NCBI GenBank assembly: GCA_030545055.2
Contig: CM061533.1
Coordinates: 190,187,459 to 190,251,458 of the forward strand
Direction of reading: 5' to 3'
Source of the DNA: Neoaliturus tenellus
Lineage: Eukaryota; Arthropoda; Insecta; Hemiptera; Cicadellidae
DNA: 64,000 bases
How positions within the stretch are numbered: the stretch's first letter is position 1; each line of letters begins with the position of its first letter. The notes beneath the pieces were generated by a model. The model saw only the letters and a program-made list of their open reading frames with translations. It made no database searches and was not told the DNA's origin. Shown here piece by piece: positions 34,640 through 47,364 of this stretch. The position numbers were made by a program, and so were the translations under genes.

Positions 34640-35365
34640 TTAAATAAATAAATAAATATTATCTTTATTTAAAGCAGTTTTCAACAACAGTTGATTTTCA
34701 AAACAACTCAGGTCAAATAATAATAATAAATATTAAAAACTAACAAAGTAAAAAATTACATTGCATTGCTATAAAAATCTTAATTTAATAAAATTGAATC
34801 CAACAACAATTTGTGGACACGCTTTCTGGATGCCACATGACCGTTTTTGTCATCCCTTAAGACAGGGAGCATTCCATTATACAGTTTGGAGGCAAAAATA
34901 AGAGAATCGCCACCTTTCAAGCTCCAGATGTACGTGAGGCAGCTCCAACAGCATCCTGTCTCATACAGCGGGATCGTACCTCAGAGCGAGTTTTCAGCCT
35001 CTCTCTTAAGTACTTAGGCTTGCCAAAAATAAGTATTTTGTGGACAATCGTAGATGTACGAAGGGTGCAGACATCAGACATAGGTAACAATCCTAAACTG
35101 TGTCTTGCACCAGATACAAATCTGACACACATATTCTACACTCTCTGCATTCTTTCCATGACTCCTGCACTCACGACATTGCTGTAAACAGGAAGACAGT
35201 ATTCAAAGGCAGAGAGCACTAAGGCCTGAATAAGTTGAAGCTTCGTCGCTTGGGGGAATATATGTCTATGTTTGTACAGGACTCACAGACGAGATATAGC
35301 TTTTTACACACTGAACTCACAAGGTCGGAAAAGTTCAGATTGGAGTCAGAAATGGAGTCAAAAAT
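34640..35365 (-). mobile_element. LINE 3' fragment, minus strand
   Basis: On the minus strand it shows NMCVRF-type and HSLGLLPMSDVC..LRT motifs, then GGDSLIFASKLYNGMLPVLR. This is the usual C-terminal end of a LINE reverse transcriptase, and AT-rich TTTATTTATTTATTTAATTG tail sequence follows. Several frameshifts; 5' truncated. Confidence 0.65.
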
Positions 35366-35619
35366 TACCTTTTATTGCTCTTGATAAACCATGAAAAAAA
35401 TAATTAACATAAATTTGTTGAGAAAATATACTGTATGTTTCAAGGGCAAAAAATCTAAATTATATACTCCCGCATGTGTAACTGATTGGGGTATCAGAAA
35501 TTCGTCAAATGTCGGTAAAGTAGATCTCCTATATATCACTTACTACATAGTGATTCCCAAGCGAGAACTAAACTTACCGACCTGTATTATTGAGAAAATT
35601 GCCAACATACTGGGAGTAG

Positions 35620-36365
35620 CGGATTACCGAAACACCCTTTTTAAGAAATTTTATAACAATAAACAATTGTGCCTTTATAGGTAAAGCGGTCTATCCACCG
35701 AGAGTAATTTCAATGTACAGGGTGTATCTGAAATTACCTCTCCAGACCAGAAGTCACTTATGTCAAATACAAACCCTCACTTCAAATATTTTTTTTAGTT
35801 TTACACGGTTTTTAAGAAAACTTTACAATTTGATCTTGTACGCGTAATTTTAGCAGTTTATTGAATATTTGAGGTTGAAATTTAGATTTTCCTCATTCTT
35901 CTCTGAGCATTTTAGGTTAAGCAAAAATTTCTCGGCACAAAAATGTCTTCGACTCTTTTAAATACGTTTCCAACAAAAATTGTCAGTTTGGTCCAAAATG
36001 TTTTTTTATTAAATTTACAACATGACGGAGATTAATGAACATGTATTTAAATGTTTAGTAAAACTAATCACGTGATAATTAATGTTTTATGATGGTATAT
36101 TATTTAAATGAGGTTCTTAGACATTTACATGTTTGGTAAGTTCTGTTTTCCCCAGTTAAAAAAAATAATGTCATGCTATTTATTATTCTAAATCAGTATG
36201 ATTAGGGTTTAAAATATTAAATTTTAAAGTTGCTTCAAAATTACGTCTGGTCCCCTCTGTATTGAAATCAGTGTCAATTAACAGAGCAAAATATGTTTAC
36301 CTACAACGGCACAATTTTTTTGTACAATTTTAAAAGAGGTGAAAGGTTGGTATGGGACACCCGGT
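35620..36365 (+). mobile_element. DNA element with ACCGGGTGTCCCA terminus, copy B
   Basis: Ends GGTTGGTATGGGACACCCGGT, the inverted counterpart of copy A's start. The left end is degraded. An open frame at 35,391-35,684 partly overlaps and has no recognised domain. Confidence 0.55.
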
Positions 36366-37465
36366 AAGACAGTATCATATTTGCACGATAGTCCTCCCAA
36401 AAATTGGTTCTTTATTTGGGATGGCACTTAATTTCTAACGAACTCATTAGGAAGTACATCATTGACTTTACCTGATAGCATGCTAATTTAAATTTTACAA
36501 TTCAACAAAAATTTTAACTAAAATAGCAGATTACACAATTGATTTATCTTTTAGTGCGTACTAAGTTAATGTTCAATTTTAAAAGGTGGCAGTACAGTAT
36601 TTTCATTTAAAATAAAAAAGCCTTATTTCCTGCCCCAGAAAACTATCTGATTTCAAAATTTAGCGAACAAACATTTTTACCCAAAATAAATATGACATTA
36701 TTTTTTTCTACTCTAGCGGCCAAATTATAACATCTGAGGCAATCATCGGGAACATCTTTCAAGTTACTACAAGTTTGGTTCTATGAATTTTGCCCCCCCA
36801 GTCCACACAATTAAACATAATTAAATGTTTATTTATTTTTGCGGGGAATTTTACCCCATGTAGACGTAATTTTACAACTACTATAATATTTTACTCAGAA
36901 CCTTCACTTTGCACATAGACATATCTTGCACTACCAATATCAATTAAATTATCAAACTTAAAAATTATCATGATGATTTTCAATATCACGTATTCTTCTT
37001 TTGACTGTGAGTCGGAACGAATTGCTATATCAAGCAACTGATTGTTTTACTTAGAATGTTATTTACTGACCTGGTCCTACGGCTAAAACATACGTCCTTT
37101 GATGTGTATTTTAATTTTAATATTTTAACCATTATTTAACATACTTTTGTTAGTAACTACTGTATTATTGTATTTAGAAGCTTGAAGTTTTTTTATTTGC
37201 CTTGACAGTAATTTTTTAGGAAATTAGTTAAATTTAAAAGTTTTACACCATTAAGAATAAGAATAAGAATAAGAATCACTTTATTGTCCTTAAATTTCGT
37301 TCTTACAATGCTAGCAGAGCTAGCACAGAACATAAGACATTGTCAAAAACTTAAACACAAGACAATAAGACAATAAACCTTACAACTAACTTCACGTAAA
37401 TTACTCAACACATTTTCCTAGACATAAATTTTAAGTAAAATAATAGTAACAATAAAAGCATCTTT

Positions 37466-40012
37466 CTAAACAAAAAATTCCCCAATTGAATATAACATTT
37501 TATTTATTAAAAATGATTTCAATTCTCTTTTAAACTTTTCTTCCCTAATTATTGTTTTCAACGTGCTTGGCAAATGGTTAAAAAGCTTTCTTCCCATATA
37601 CAGCGGGGTTTTTTGAAATAGGGTTAAGCGGTGTCTTGGATACTGGAAATCCCTGCAAAACCGTGTATTATAGCCATGTTCATGTTGGGTATTTTCCAGG
37701 CTTTCCAAATTATTTCTCAAGAACATCAAACATTTAACCCATTGGCTTCCTTGACATTAGACACCTGACAAGCCCCTTAAATTCCATGGAAATAAGACAA
37801 AAATAAATACTTTTATTAAAACTATCACTGTAGCAACAATTGTTGTTCAATTTTCATGATTTTTTCACTGATTTTTTTAGAAATTCTTAATCTTTAAGAA
37901 AATATTACTTTTGTCATAGTATATACATGGTAAGTATTTTATATATATTACTATGTACACATAGTTCTATATAAAAAGAGATAATTTTTGAAAGCGTATT
38001 GCATGTAGAGAACTAAAAAAAAATATTTCAGCCCAAAAATGATTATATATTAGTTGGTTATTTATTTTTTTACGTGAAAATAAAAAATTATTCCAATATA
38101 TGTATATTTGACTTGGATATAATATTTTTTCCAAAATCATCCTTTTTTGGCGTTTTACCTATATTTGTAGACGGAGCATTCCTAGCTAGAAAATTCCTCA
38201 AAATTACACAGTAAAACAATTATACCTCCAAATTAAATTCTTATTGGAATAAAAATATGTAAAGAATGTTTTATTGGTTCACTTAACAAGTTTCCATACA
38301 ATGAAAAAGTAAAAGAAAACTCCCACTATATAATTCATAATTCGTCGTCGCAGTTTTCATTATCATCTAAATTACCCTCAGATTCACTTTCAAGCAATAG
38401 TTGTGAGATACGATCCTAAAAATTACTTATTTAGTCAAAATATCAACACACAAATACATCTATCACAAGTTTTAGGTTACGGCAAAACACCGATGTAAAC
38501 AACAACGTAATGGCGCGCTGTATTAAACATCGCCAGCTGATCAGCTGATTTTATATGCAGTATTGTATTATGTCAACACGTAAATAAAAGATTAAAACTA
38601 GTTGATACACTATATATTATGTTTAATAAAGTGTATAAACACTTCTAGTCTTAATGAATCACCATAATAATGGAGCACCTATATTTTATTTACATCATTA
38701 CGCAATCACGAGTATACTCGGGTTCGCACGTCCGGGCCACTCACGGCCGCCCCGAGTATACTCGGGCTTGTTAGCCAATGGGTTAAATATATATAGTGAG
38801 GGAACAGTTAACAAACCAAAATCTTTAAAAAAAGATTTACAAGATTTTCTTTTTGAAGAAAAGGTCATAATTCTAATGAACTTTTTTTGCATTTTAAATA
38901 CCTGATCTAAAAGAGAAGATGCCCCCCATAATTCAATGCCATAACTTATAACAGGAAAAAAAAGACCATAATAAACCATAAATTTTGTTGGAGTATCAAT
39001 TACTTCACGTAGAATAATCATTTGAAAACAAATTGAATTTAACCTTTTAATTATTTTACTGACACAGACTTTCCAACTTAAATTTGAATCAATTTCTAAT
39101 CCTAAAAAGTTGACAGAGTTTTCAGTTGAGAAAGAACTTCCTTTAAACGAAAAATTGCTTTCAGAGCTATCCCTACTTTGAGCAGTTTGAAATTTAACTA
39201 TTTGAGTTTTAGAATTGTTGAGCAATAACCCATTCACTGAGAACCAATTATGTAATTCTTTAAATGCATTTTGAAATATAAATTTTAAATCATGGGTTGA
39301 GTTTGCATTCAAAATTGCTGAGGTGTCATCTGCGTAAAGAACAAGTTTTGGTGATACATTATCCGGTAAATCATTTATGTACAACAAAAATAGTAGTGGA
39401 CCTAAAATTGAACCCTGAGGTACTCCAAATTTTATTTCACACCAATCTGAAATATATTTCAAGTTTTCCTTATACACTATTGTCCTTTGATAACGGGATG
39501 ACAAATATGATTTGATCCAAGACACCACTGAGTCACTAAAGTTATAGTATTTAAGTTTCTCACAAAGTATATCATGTTGAACACAATCAAAAGCCTTGGT
39601 TAGATCGCAGAACACCCCTAAAGTGCTCTGCGATCTATCCAAGGCAGCGGCAACCTGATCTACAAAATCAGCAATAGCCGAAACAGAATTTTGTCCTCTT
39701 CGAAAGCCAAATTGTTCCTTTACAAAAAAATTTATTTTCTTCCAAAAAATTAATAATTTGATTTGATGCAATTTTTTCCAAGACTTTTGAAAAACAAGGT
39801 AATATTGATATAGGACGATAGTTATCAAACATATCCTTTCTCCCCTTTTTGTACAATGGTTTTACTTCAGCATATTTTAGTTTAGACGGAAACAATCCAT
39901 AATCAAAAGACTGATTTATAATGAAAGTAAATGGCTTACAGATCGATTCAGTACTAATTTTCATTATATTTTGAGGAATTTCATCCCAACCTGCACATTT
40001 TTTATTCTTCAA
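37466..40012 (-). pseudogene. LINE reverse transcriptase, nearly intact but interrupted
   Basis: Motifs in order: CAGWDEIPQNIMKIS, YRPISILPCFSKVLEKI, FGFRRGQNSVSAI, VFCDLTKAFDCVQHDIL, KFGVPQGSILGPLLFLLYI, YADDTSAIL near 39,340, FLGLEIDSNLSWKVCVSKII and ISYGIELWGASS. The C-terminal HGYNTRFCRDFQYPRHRLTL lies beyond the insertion. Lesions: one frameshift near 39,730 in a homopolymer, and the TTAA element. Confidence 0.85.
37734..38786 (-). mobile_element. piggyBac-like TTAA element inside a LINE
   Basis: TTAA-CCCATTGGCT at the left, AGCCAATGGG-TTAA at the right. The LINE reading frame resumes on each side. Near the right end lie two palindromes, CGAGTATACTCG at 38,709 and CCCGAGTATACTCGGG at 38,751. 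A minus-strand trace at 38,340-38,415 reads SESEGNLDDNENCDDEL, like the acidic N-terminus of piggyBac transposases. Confidence 0.75.
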
Positions 40013-40408
40013 AGAATTTATAACACTCTTAACTTCAACAGCAGAAACTAAGGAAAAAGAAAACTCTTTTCCGCACTGAATTTTATTTTATTAAAAACTG
40101 AAATGAAGGAATTGTAATGAATGCCAATATTACCTTATGTATTTATCATTGTATGTTCAATGTTACTGGATCGTTATGTTATTCCCTGGAATTTCAACAC
40201 AACTAATTGAAGGATAGTAACTGAATAGTATTTTTGTAAATAAAAGGAGTTTTTGGCAAGTTTTATCCACTTTGTTAAGATTTCCAATTATTTTGTTTTT
40301 ATGGAATTTTTCATTGTTTTCGATGATCTACTGCACATTTTTTTGCAGTTAATCCATTTAATTTTTTCATATATTTATTTCATATATTTTTTTAACCTTT
40401 ATAGAATT

Positions 40409-40730
40409 TGGGGGAATTAGGTTGGGGGTTTGGGGAAAGAGTCTCTGAAAACGAGCCGTAGGCGAATATATTTTCATTCCTTAGATTGAGTTAGTTGCAT
40501 AAGTTCAAATTTAGGATATTTCTGCAGTCGTGGGAGTTAATTTATGTTATAAATAAATGACAAACTCATTTATTTTGCTATTTTGCTCATTTACAAACTC
40601 TTATATTTATATGTATTCTGTTCATTATATGCGACTTAAACAACAATTAACGAATTTCTGGGTAACCCCTGAGGGGGCATGGGGGCGGAGCCCCAATCGA
40701 GCCGTAGGCGAGTGTACTCTATAATATCAA
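40409..40730. repeat. Two GAGCCGTAGGCGA repeat ends
   Basis: ACGAGCCGTAGGCGAATATA near 40,451 and GGGGGCATGGGGGCGGAGCC..ATCGAGCCGTAGGCGAGTGT at 40,668-40,716 match the end of the element at 8336-9104. Confidence 0.5.
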
Positions 40731-41196
40731 TTCTGAAATAATACATTTAATGTGTTTAGATGCTAACAAAAAAATATACTAGAAATTATTAAATAATTTT
40801 GAAAAAAATATAAAAAAACTAAAATTTTTCTTTACTGTAGAATAATTGGACGAAAGCAGAAGACAACTCTTACTGAGAGTCCCACAATAGGGCACAATGC
40901 TGAAGCAACATTTGCACACTTGAAAAAATGGATCCCAGATAATATCATAACTGTAACTGGGTAAAACCGGGCCTTACACAGTTCCTCTAGTGGTCAGAAA
41001 GGCATCTTGAAGATCAGCTGCAGAACTTAATTACTTTTTTCTTATTTGTATGCAAGTGCGGAAGGTAACCTACACTTAGCACACGGTGGAAGGTTAACTT
41101 TAATTGCATTTAAAATTTATAAATCGTCTTACCCCTTCTCCTCCAAATGTGTAAATAATATCTACAACATGTTTAAACATGGTCAAACTAACTCAC

Positions 41197-41299
41197 TTTC
41201 ACAATGAGTGGCCAGACTGTCCTCAAGTCTCTTGCGGCAGACATTGCAAAACTTGCGCTTGTGTTGGGTTTGCTCTGACCAGCAATGGGCTACAGGGTT
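41197..41299 (-). CDS. DGKQ: DGK theta exon b: first half of C1 domain 2
   Basis: Encodes NPVAHCWSEQTQHKRKFCNV and onward to the CE of THCE (residues 28-61). It has H-x12-C-x2-C-x11-C, the first half of an atypical C1 domain that exon c completes. The motif VAHC...HKRKFC.VCRK is typical of theta-class kinases. The acceptor TTGTTGCAG and donor GTGAGT are good; phase goes from 0 to 1. It lies 105 bp left of a solo pogo-like terminal repeat (41,405-41,486). Confidence 0.9.
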
Positions 41300-41404
41300 C
41301 TGCAACAAAAGCACAACTGATTACTATCACTGAAAATTCACAAATTAACCAAAAGTCATTTTGACATCATGTGAGCATCTGCTGACTCTTGTCGATTTTG
41401 GCCA

Positions 41405-41486
41405 TGGGAAATGCCCGCGGCTGAATATTTTATTTCCGGAAGACCGCGGCCGAACCATCCGAGGCCGGACTAGAGGGCTTCTACTG
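41405..41486 (-). mobile_element. Solo end of the CAGTAGAAGCCCTC pogo-like family
   Basis: GGCCGGACTAGAGGGCTTCT ACTG then TA matches the inverted end of 31,125-31,786, including CGGCCGAACCATCC. The other end is missing. Confidence 0.65.
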
Positions 41487-41499
41487 TATATAGTTATCG

Positions 41500-41756
41500 A
41501 AATTGTTTAGGGCTCTGCCCCAAAGAAGCTCACTATTATTACTATATAGCCTACATGTTGAAAATTGATATGGACGATTCTTTTTGCTCATAGGTACTAT
41601 CTGAGAAACATTTTGCAGATATAAGGCATTTGTCCTATGAAGCATTTTAGGGCTCCGCCCCACTGGACTTTCAAATTACTCTAGGGTCCACAAGGTTGAA
41701 ATATGGATGATTCTCTTTGCACATGGGTGCTCCCTAAGAAACGGTTTTGCAAATGT
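41500..41756 (+). repeat. Fragment of the GGGCTCTGCCCCA tandem-repeat family
   Basis: Two to three units with AGGGCTCCGCCCCACTGGAC and TTTTTGCTCATAGGTACTAT, as in the Helitron-like arrays at 23.4 and 29.4 kb. Interrupted on the right by a LINE fragment. Confidence 0.55.
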
Positions 41757-42330
41757 GACAGGGTGACAGATGCCCTGGCCAATGCAGCTTCGTCCTCAGT
41801 ATTCACTGGCCCGGAGCCTTTCTGTGCTGTCTCTCGTAAGTATGCGTGTCAAGCGGTCAAGTCATGGGCGAGGGAGGAGCGTCGTAAGGTTTGGTTTAGA
41901 CTTCCACAACTGAGGGTAAGTAAGCTCACGCTTCACTCTCCATCTCAGAAAATTGCCTCTAACATTCTGCAGCTAGAGAGGAGGCAAATAAGGCAAGTAA
42001 CAGAGCTTGTAACAGGACACTGTCCTTTGAGGAAGCACCTGAATCACATGGGTCTCTACAATGGGGACCCTGTATGTAGGAAGTGTGGGCAGTCAGAAGA
42101 GACTGCAGATCACTTGCTCTTCGACTGCATGGAGCTGGAAGAGGCTAGAGAGAGGGCCCTTGGAGGATTGCGGAGGGGCTCTTTCCTTCCTTAAGAGGAG
42201 CTAGTCTGCAGGCTGCAGAAGATCATCGGGTTTCTAGACTGGGATGAGCTCTGAAACACATACGGGGAGCGCAAAAAGCCCTTACGGCTGACGCGCCTTG
42301 GGATTAGGTCCGCCCCTTCGAATGAAATGA
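41757..42330 (+). pseudogene. LINE polyprotein C-terminus (R1/Jockey-type, zinc knuckle)
   Basis: An open frame to 42,194 encodes RRQIRQVTELVTGHCPLRKH, LNHMGLYNGDPVCRKCGQSE and ETADHLLFDC. This is the LTGHxPL..HL..MG....CR.CG..EET..H.L..C ending found after the RNase H region of arthropod LINEs. The 3' UTR ends in GAATGAAATGAAATGAATGA. The RT part is absent (5' truncation). Confidence 0.8.
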
Positions 42331-42603
42331 AATGAATGATCGTGGCCCAAAAATAAGTTTAGAAACAGTGTTAATCCCATGAAAAATCAAATTTGGTCTA
42401 AATTTAAATAAAAAAATTGTAATTTTTTACATTGGTCTCATGGGTTGCTATTTTGATAACGAAATAACAACAAAAGGTAAACAAAAATAAAGGAACATTA
42501 ATGTTAAGCAGTCTTCTTAAAATAGCTGTTAACTTAGCTGTGAAGAATTAGTTGGTTGTTGGTGGATATTGCTTTATTACCATTACACTATGTTAAAAGT
42601 GAA

Positions 42604-43216
42604 TTAACACGTTTCTTGCGCGGGGCGAGAATTTACGCCCCGTGCGGCTGGCACCACGTGCGGCTGGCACCACGTGCGCGGGGCGGGAATAGTCGCCCCT
42701 CTCCCATGCCAACAACCTTGCTTCAGGGTGAGCCCAGCGTCGTTCGGAGAACTTTGTGACCGATTCCCGCGTTTTGTGCTTGGTTTACTCTAACTTTGGC
42801 GCGCTTCGCTTCCGGTTCGGCCATTCCGTTATTTCACAGTGCGTTGTTTACATAACCACTGTGTTGTGCGGAGTGTTGACGTAGTTTGTGTGGAATATGG
42901 AGCTACTCTATAAGAGTGAGTTGATTGAAAACGTGTTTTCTGAGAATGAGGATTCAGAATCCAGCTGTGGGAGTGTGACTGTGGGCATGTAGGGCTGAAA
43001 AGTAGTTAGGGATTGGACAAGGACCTGCACCAGGACCTAAGGACGTGAATTCTCGCCCCGGACGTGATGGCACCAATTTCAGCCAAAATCGACACTGAGA
43101 CATCTAGATTCAACATTTTGGACATCCTGATATCATTTTTGAATAAGTAATCACATTATAATTTTTTAGCATTTTAGGGTCGCAATGCTCGTAATTTTTA
43201 GCAATGAACGTGTTAA
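42604..43216 (+). mobile_element. piggyBac-like TTAA element (613 bp)
   Basis: TTAA-CACGTTTCTTGCG at the left and GCAATGAACGTG-TTAA at the right form short TIRs. The left end carries a direct repeat, GTGCGGCTGGCACCAC twice (42,641-42,676), within GC-rich DNA. Internally deleted. Confidence 0.75.
42897..42992 (+). pseudogene. piggyBac transposase N-terminal stub
   Basis: ATG to TAG, 32 codons: MELLYKSELIENVFSENEDS then ESSCGSVTVGM. An acidic, Ser/Glu-rich start is typical of piggyBac transposases; the rest of the gene is deleted. Not functional. Confidence 0.5.
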
Positions 43217-44930
43217 AACCAACGAGCAAGGCTCGGTTAACCTGGTACTTAATATCAAATTGTATCAATATTCAGTGCTATTGAATTTTTCCCATCAATA
43301 CAAATTAAATCATGTGTGGTGCTATTTGTGTTTTGGAGGCCGTGTTCACATTTCCATAAGGACGTCGCTACCTATTTGCTTCTGTATACATTGAAAATAT
43401 CCTTCAATACAATTTTTATGGAATAAAGTTGGCTAACAATTATCTGGAAGATGACTTCTAGAACAGGACTTACATCATTTTATTTTATATGACTATATAG
43501 ATGACTTACATAAACCAATATAAATCAACCTAGAGAGGAGCAACTAATCAGTTAATGCTCAGCTACTGAGATTAGAGAAATCATAAGAGAGCTGACTGGT
43601 ATGTACCAGTTAGTAAGAGATAAGATAGGCTTCTGTAGTAACTGATAAGATAAGGCTCAACTAAATTGTCCTATTTCATATCTGGGGCTGGAGCAATCTA
43701 AAATTTACCAATTCTTTATTGTAATATCAGTTACAAAGGGTGCACTGAAATGTAAAGTGCAAAAAGGCTTGTTTTTTCATTTAATCTGCTCACTCGCCTT
43801 TACATTATTTTTGCTATAGTAGGCCTACCATTTAATAATTTATTAACTGGCTGCAATACAATACCACATGTTTGTTCTGGAACACGTGGTCTGCAACAGT
43901 TGAGTCAGCTGTTTTCATTATTAATTTGTTTTGATTTTTAACTCCATAAATTCCAGGCTCTGAACAGGTTGAGCATGCACTGAAAGTCTAACAAAATTTG
44001 ACTTTGGATTATTGTTGAGGACATTTGGTAGATGTAAAAAACCTATGTTGCCACATTTCCAGAATGGGCACAACACGGGGGACCCCTTCTAGAGGAAGTC
44101 GTAGAGGAAACTGTATTGGCCTATGTCATGTTATATCATTTTAAAGGTCTTTGAATGTTGATTCGAATGCCACAAACCCGTTCTAAAGGTCAAATATAAC
44201 GCAAATTATTGCGTTTTGAAATTTCGGCAAAAGTTTAACTGCCTGCCATTTCTGACTCGAGCGTTCATTTAAGGTCGGCTTTGCGGCATTGCTTTCTGTT
44301 AAACATGATCCTAAAGCTCACGTTAAATATTTCACAAAATATTTCATGGGTTGTCCCAAATCGAGCTGAAAATCATAATGTAATCATAATATTTCAGATA
44401 GCAATTGAAGACGGCAAATAAAAACTTAAAATAAAACATTTAACTTAATTTTCAGGATCTTTATAAAGAGGAGATAGACAGAATTTAAATAGATTTCAAA
44501 ACAATGTCGCCAACTCGATCTCAAATGAACGTCTGAGCCCATTTATTTTGTATTTTTTTAATGCCATACAAAAAAACTTAAAAAAGTACAGTTAACTGCA
44601 AAAAAAAGAAGTAGAATAATACTAAAAGTAAAATAAATTCTCACATGAATGAAATTTAAGACAGAAAACTAAATTTTTAGTACAAAATCCAACATTTTTT
44701 AAGCTTAATCTTTACACAAACGTTTAGATATTTAAATACTTAGTGAATTACTTGAACAGAACTGCAAGTTTTCTGATTTTGGCTTGCAAACATACTTGAA
44801 CAACAATAACATGTGAAACATTTTTACATTGGAATGTACGGATCAAATGACAAAATCTATATTTTATGCATTTTAAAAACAACAATTTCCAGATTTTAAT
44901 CAAATTCAATTATTCTATTACTTATTTTGA
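43217..44930. other. Intron 1 stretch, nothing recognised
   Basis: AT-rich sequence with no clear gene, repeat ends or splice-flanked coding segment. A few short duplicated motifs such as GAGATAAGATAGG occur near 43.6 kb. Confidence 0.5.
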
Positions 44931-44934
44931 AATT

Positions 44935-45003
44935 CTAGTATAATTCCAGTATTTCCAGTATGGAAATAAAATTCCAGTATAATTCCAGTCTTTCCAGTAT
45001 TAG
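44935..45003. repeat. TTCCAGTAT minisatellite
   Basis: Imperfect array of TATAATTCCAG and TATTTCCAG units directly before the LINE at 45 kb. Confidence 0.6.
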
Positions 45004-45019
45004 TAGACACCCTGGTATA

Positions 45020-46960
45020 CTACTATGACTACCGGTACTACTAATGACTTAAACAATTTTTGCATTAGATCAGTGGATGAAATTTCAAATAGTATTGTAA
45101 AACATAATTTAAGTAGTTCAGAGTTGTTAAACATGAATATAGGACCTTCTTAAAATAGTTTTGTTTTTAAAGAAGTCACTGGAAAAGATATTTCCACAAT
45201 TGTGAAACAATTTAAGTCTTCTGATAGTGCTGATATTTATGATTTATCATGTAATATGTTGAAGAAAATTATTGATTGTACATTAGAGCCTCTTACTTAT
45301 TGTGTGAATAAATGTATACTTGAAAGTGTTTTTTCCAAATAGTTTAAAGTTATCAAGAGTTGTACCCATTTATAAAAAAAAGGTGATAGAAAGTGTCATT
45401 CAAGCTATACGCCATCAGTATCAGTTACACCAGTACTATTAAAAAAATGATAGAATCACTTTTATATTCTCAAGCTTGTTCGTATCTGGATCATTGCAGT
45501 GTAATTTGTGATGAACAATTTGGTTTTAGAAAGGGTAGATCAACAACTGGTGCCATGGATTTATTGGTTAAAGAAGTGCTCAAAGTTTTTGAGTGCAAGG
45601 GTTTTGCTCAGGCCACATTTTGTGACCTGAGCAAGGCTTTCGATTGTGTAGAGCATTCAATGCTTATTTATAAGTTACAGTTACGCCACTACGGCATGAG
45701 TAAAGCTGCCTCAAAATTGGTTCAGTCATTCCTTGAAATCCGTAAACAAATAGTTTGTATAGGGCACGTAAAATCGGAAATACTATCTGTTAAGTATGGT
45801 GTCCCACAAGGGTCGGTATTGGACCTCTTCTGTTTAGTCTCATGATTAACGATCTTCCATACTTTCTGAATTGTAAAACAATACTGTGTGCAGATGATAC
45901 AACTTTATTCATAGTAGCAATGATCTAATCCATCTGAAAACATTAACTGAAAGTACATGAACTCAAGCATCATTATGGTTTTTTTTATGAACGAAAGTAA
46001 AACTCAACAATTATATTTTAGTTTAATAAACATGGGACACATTGAAAATTATTGTAATATTAGTGTTAAATGTCGTGGTATTTTATTGATAGTAAATTGT
46101 CATGGGAGACGCATATAAGGTTTACATCTGGTAAAATTTTTAGAGTAATTTTCCTATTAAAAAGTTTGAAAAGTCGTGTTCCCGATAACTACGTAAGATC
46201 AGCATATTTTGCATTTTTTCTGAGTATTATTTCCTATGGTATTTTTCTTTGGGGTAATAGTACTCACATCGGTGATATTCTTTTAATTCAAAAAAAGGCT
46301 GTTAGAATAATTACAGATTCCCACAAACTGGAACATTGTAAACCCCTATTTATTAGGCTCAAATGCTTAACGGTAATCAACCTGTACATTTACCATGTTT
46401 TACAGTATACTAGATGTAATACTTCAAAATACACTCAAAGACATAACATCCATACTCATAACAGAAGAAACAGCCATATGTTAGATATACCTTTTCAAAG
46501 ACTGTCCAAATCTTTAATGAGCTATGAAGTAGTGGGACTTAAGGTATATAACAAAATACCATTAGAATTACAAAATTGCCAGAAAATCTTTTTTAAAATA
46601 GGCTTTAATATTTTCTTAAAACTCACTCTGTTACTAACAGAGCTTATGGATTTACTTGATTACTTTTGTTGTATACTTGATTAATAGTATACCCTGTACT
46701 TGTTACTATGTAGGTATCAGCACACATACTGTGAATACTGTTTAAGACTAGTGATTGTTATATGTAGTCTATAATTATTTGTTTTATCTCAATTTTTATA
46801 AGACGATGCATTATATTAATAGAATATGCGGTTAGTTTATGTACATGCACTGTTTTGTTTTATGTTAAGAAATATATTTGACTGTTTTCATGATGTATTT
46901 GACTTTGTCCATTGCTGTACAGCCGAATGACAATAAAATATTTATTTATTTATTTACTGA
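45020..46960 (+). mobile_element. 5'-truncated LINE, plus strand
   Basis: Ends ACAATAAAATATTTATTTAT TTATTTACTG at about 46,957. The coding region is colinear but multiply frameshifted; 5' truncated before the RT. Confidence 0.8.
45130..46684 (+). pseudogene. LINE reverse transcriptase remnant
   Basis: FGFRKGRSTTGAMDLLVKEV, ATFCDLSKAFDCVEHSML and KYGVPQGSVL lie in one frame to about 45,830. After a frameshift, MINDLPYFLNC and CADDTTLF follow (active-site Tyr replaced by Cys). Then DSKLSWETHI, ISYGIFLWGNS and IQKKAVRII run in an open frame to 46,684. Multiple stops before 45,390. Confidence 0.8.
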
Positions 46961-47129
46961 AATTTGAAAATAATTGTTTTACAAACTAACTAACCATACT
47001 CACTCAACTTGCCAATTTATTCATTAAGTTAGAAATTACTCGCATCGGCAGTATTGGCATTGGTAAATCTAATGCTACGAGTAATTTCTTATCGCTATTT
47101 TTATTTATATGAAAATGAACGAATGGTGT

Positions 47130-47245
47130 TTTTGGCTTCTGGGGACCTCAAAAAAAGTAAAGTGGTCCCGGGCTTAGGTCTTACCATGGCTACTACCGTA
47201 ATACCGGTAGCGTATTTCCTATAGGAAAATTCGCTAAAACTAGAA
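47130..47245 (+). repeat. TACCATGGCTACTACC repeat module
   Basis: GGTCCCGGGCTTAGGTCTTA..CATGGCTACTACCGTAATAC, then TTCCTATAGGAAAATTCGCT; the same family as the copies at 20.7, 50.2, 51.3, 51.7 and 60.6 kb. Confidence 0.65.
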
Positions 47246-47364
47246 GTAGACCTATTGTTTTGGACTGCTCAGTTGTTTACTATCGCTTTAATACTTCTAT
47301 AACTTACACACTGGCATTTCTTACACTTTGTCTCTAAAATTGCATGCCCTTAATAGACACATAC

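Larger units (their letters stand above)
37256..40078 (-). mobile_element. 5'-truncated LINE with (TTCTTA)n tail
   Basis: Minus-strand LINE ending in repeated TTCTTA (plus-strand AAGAATAAGAATAAGAATAA at 37,256). Coding starts near 40,078 inside the region before the RT. A piggyBac-like element (37,734-38,786) has split its 3' coding part. Best-preserved reverse transcriptase in the window. Confidence 0.85.

Noticed and set aside
35391..35684. 97-residue open frame
   Set aside because: No recognisable domain, splice context or codon bias; partly overlaps a DNA element.
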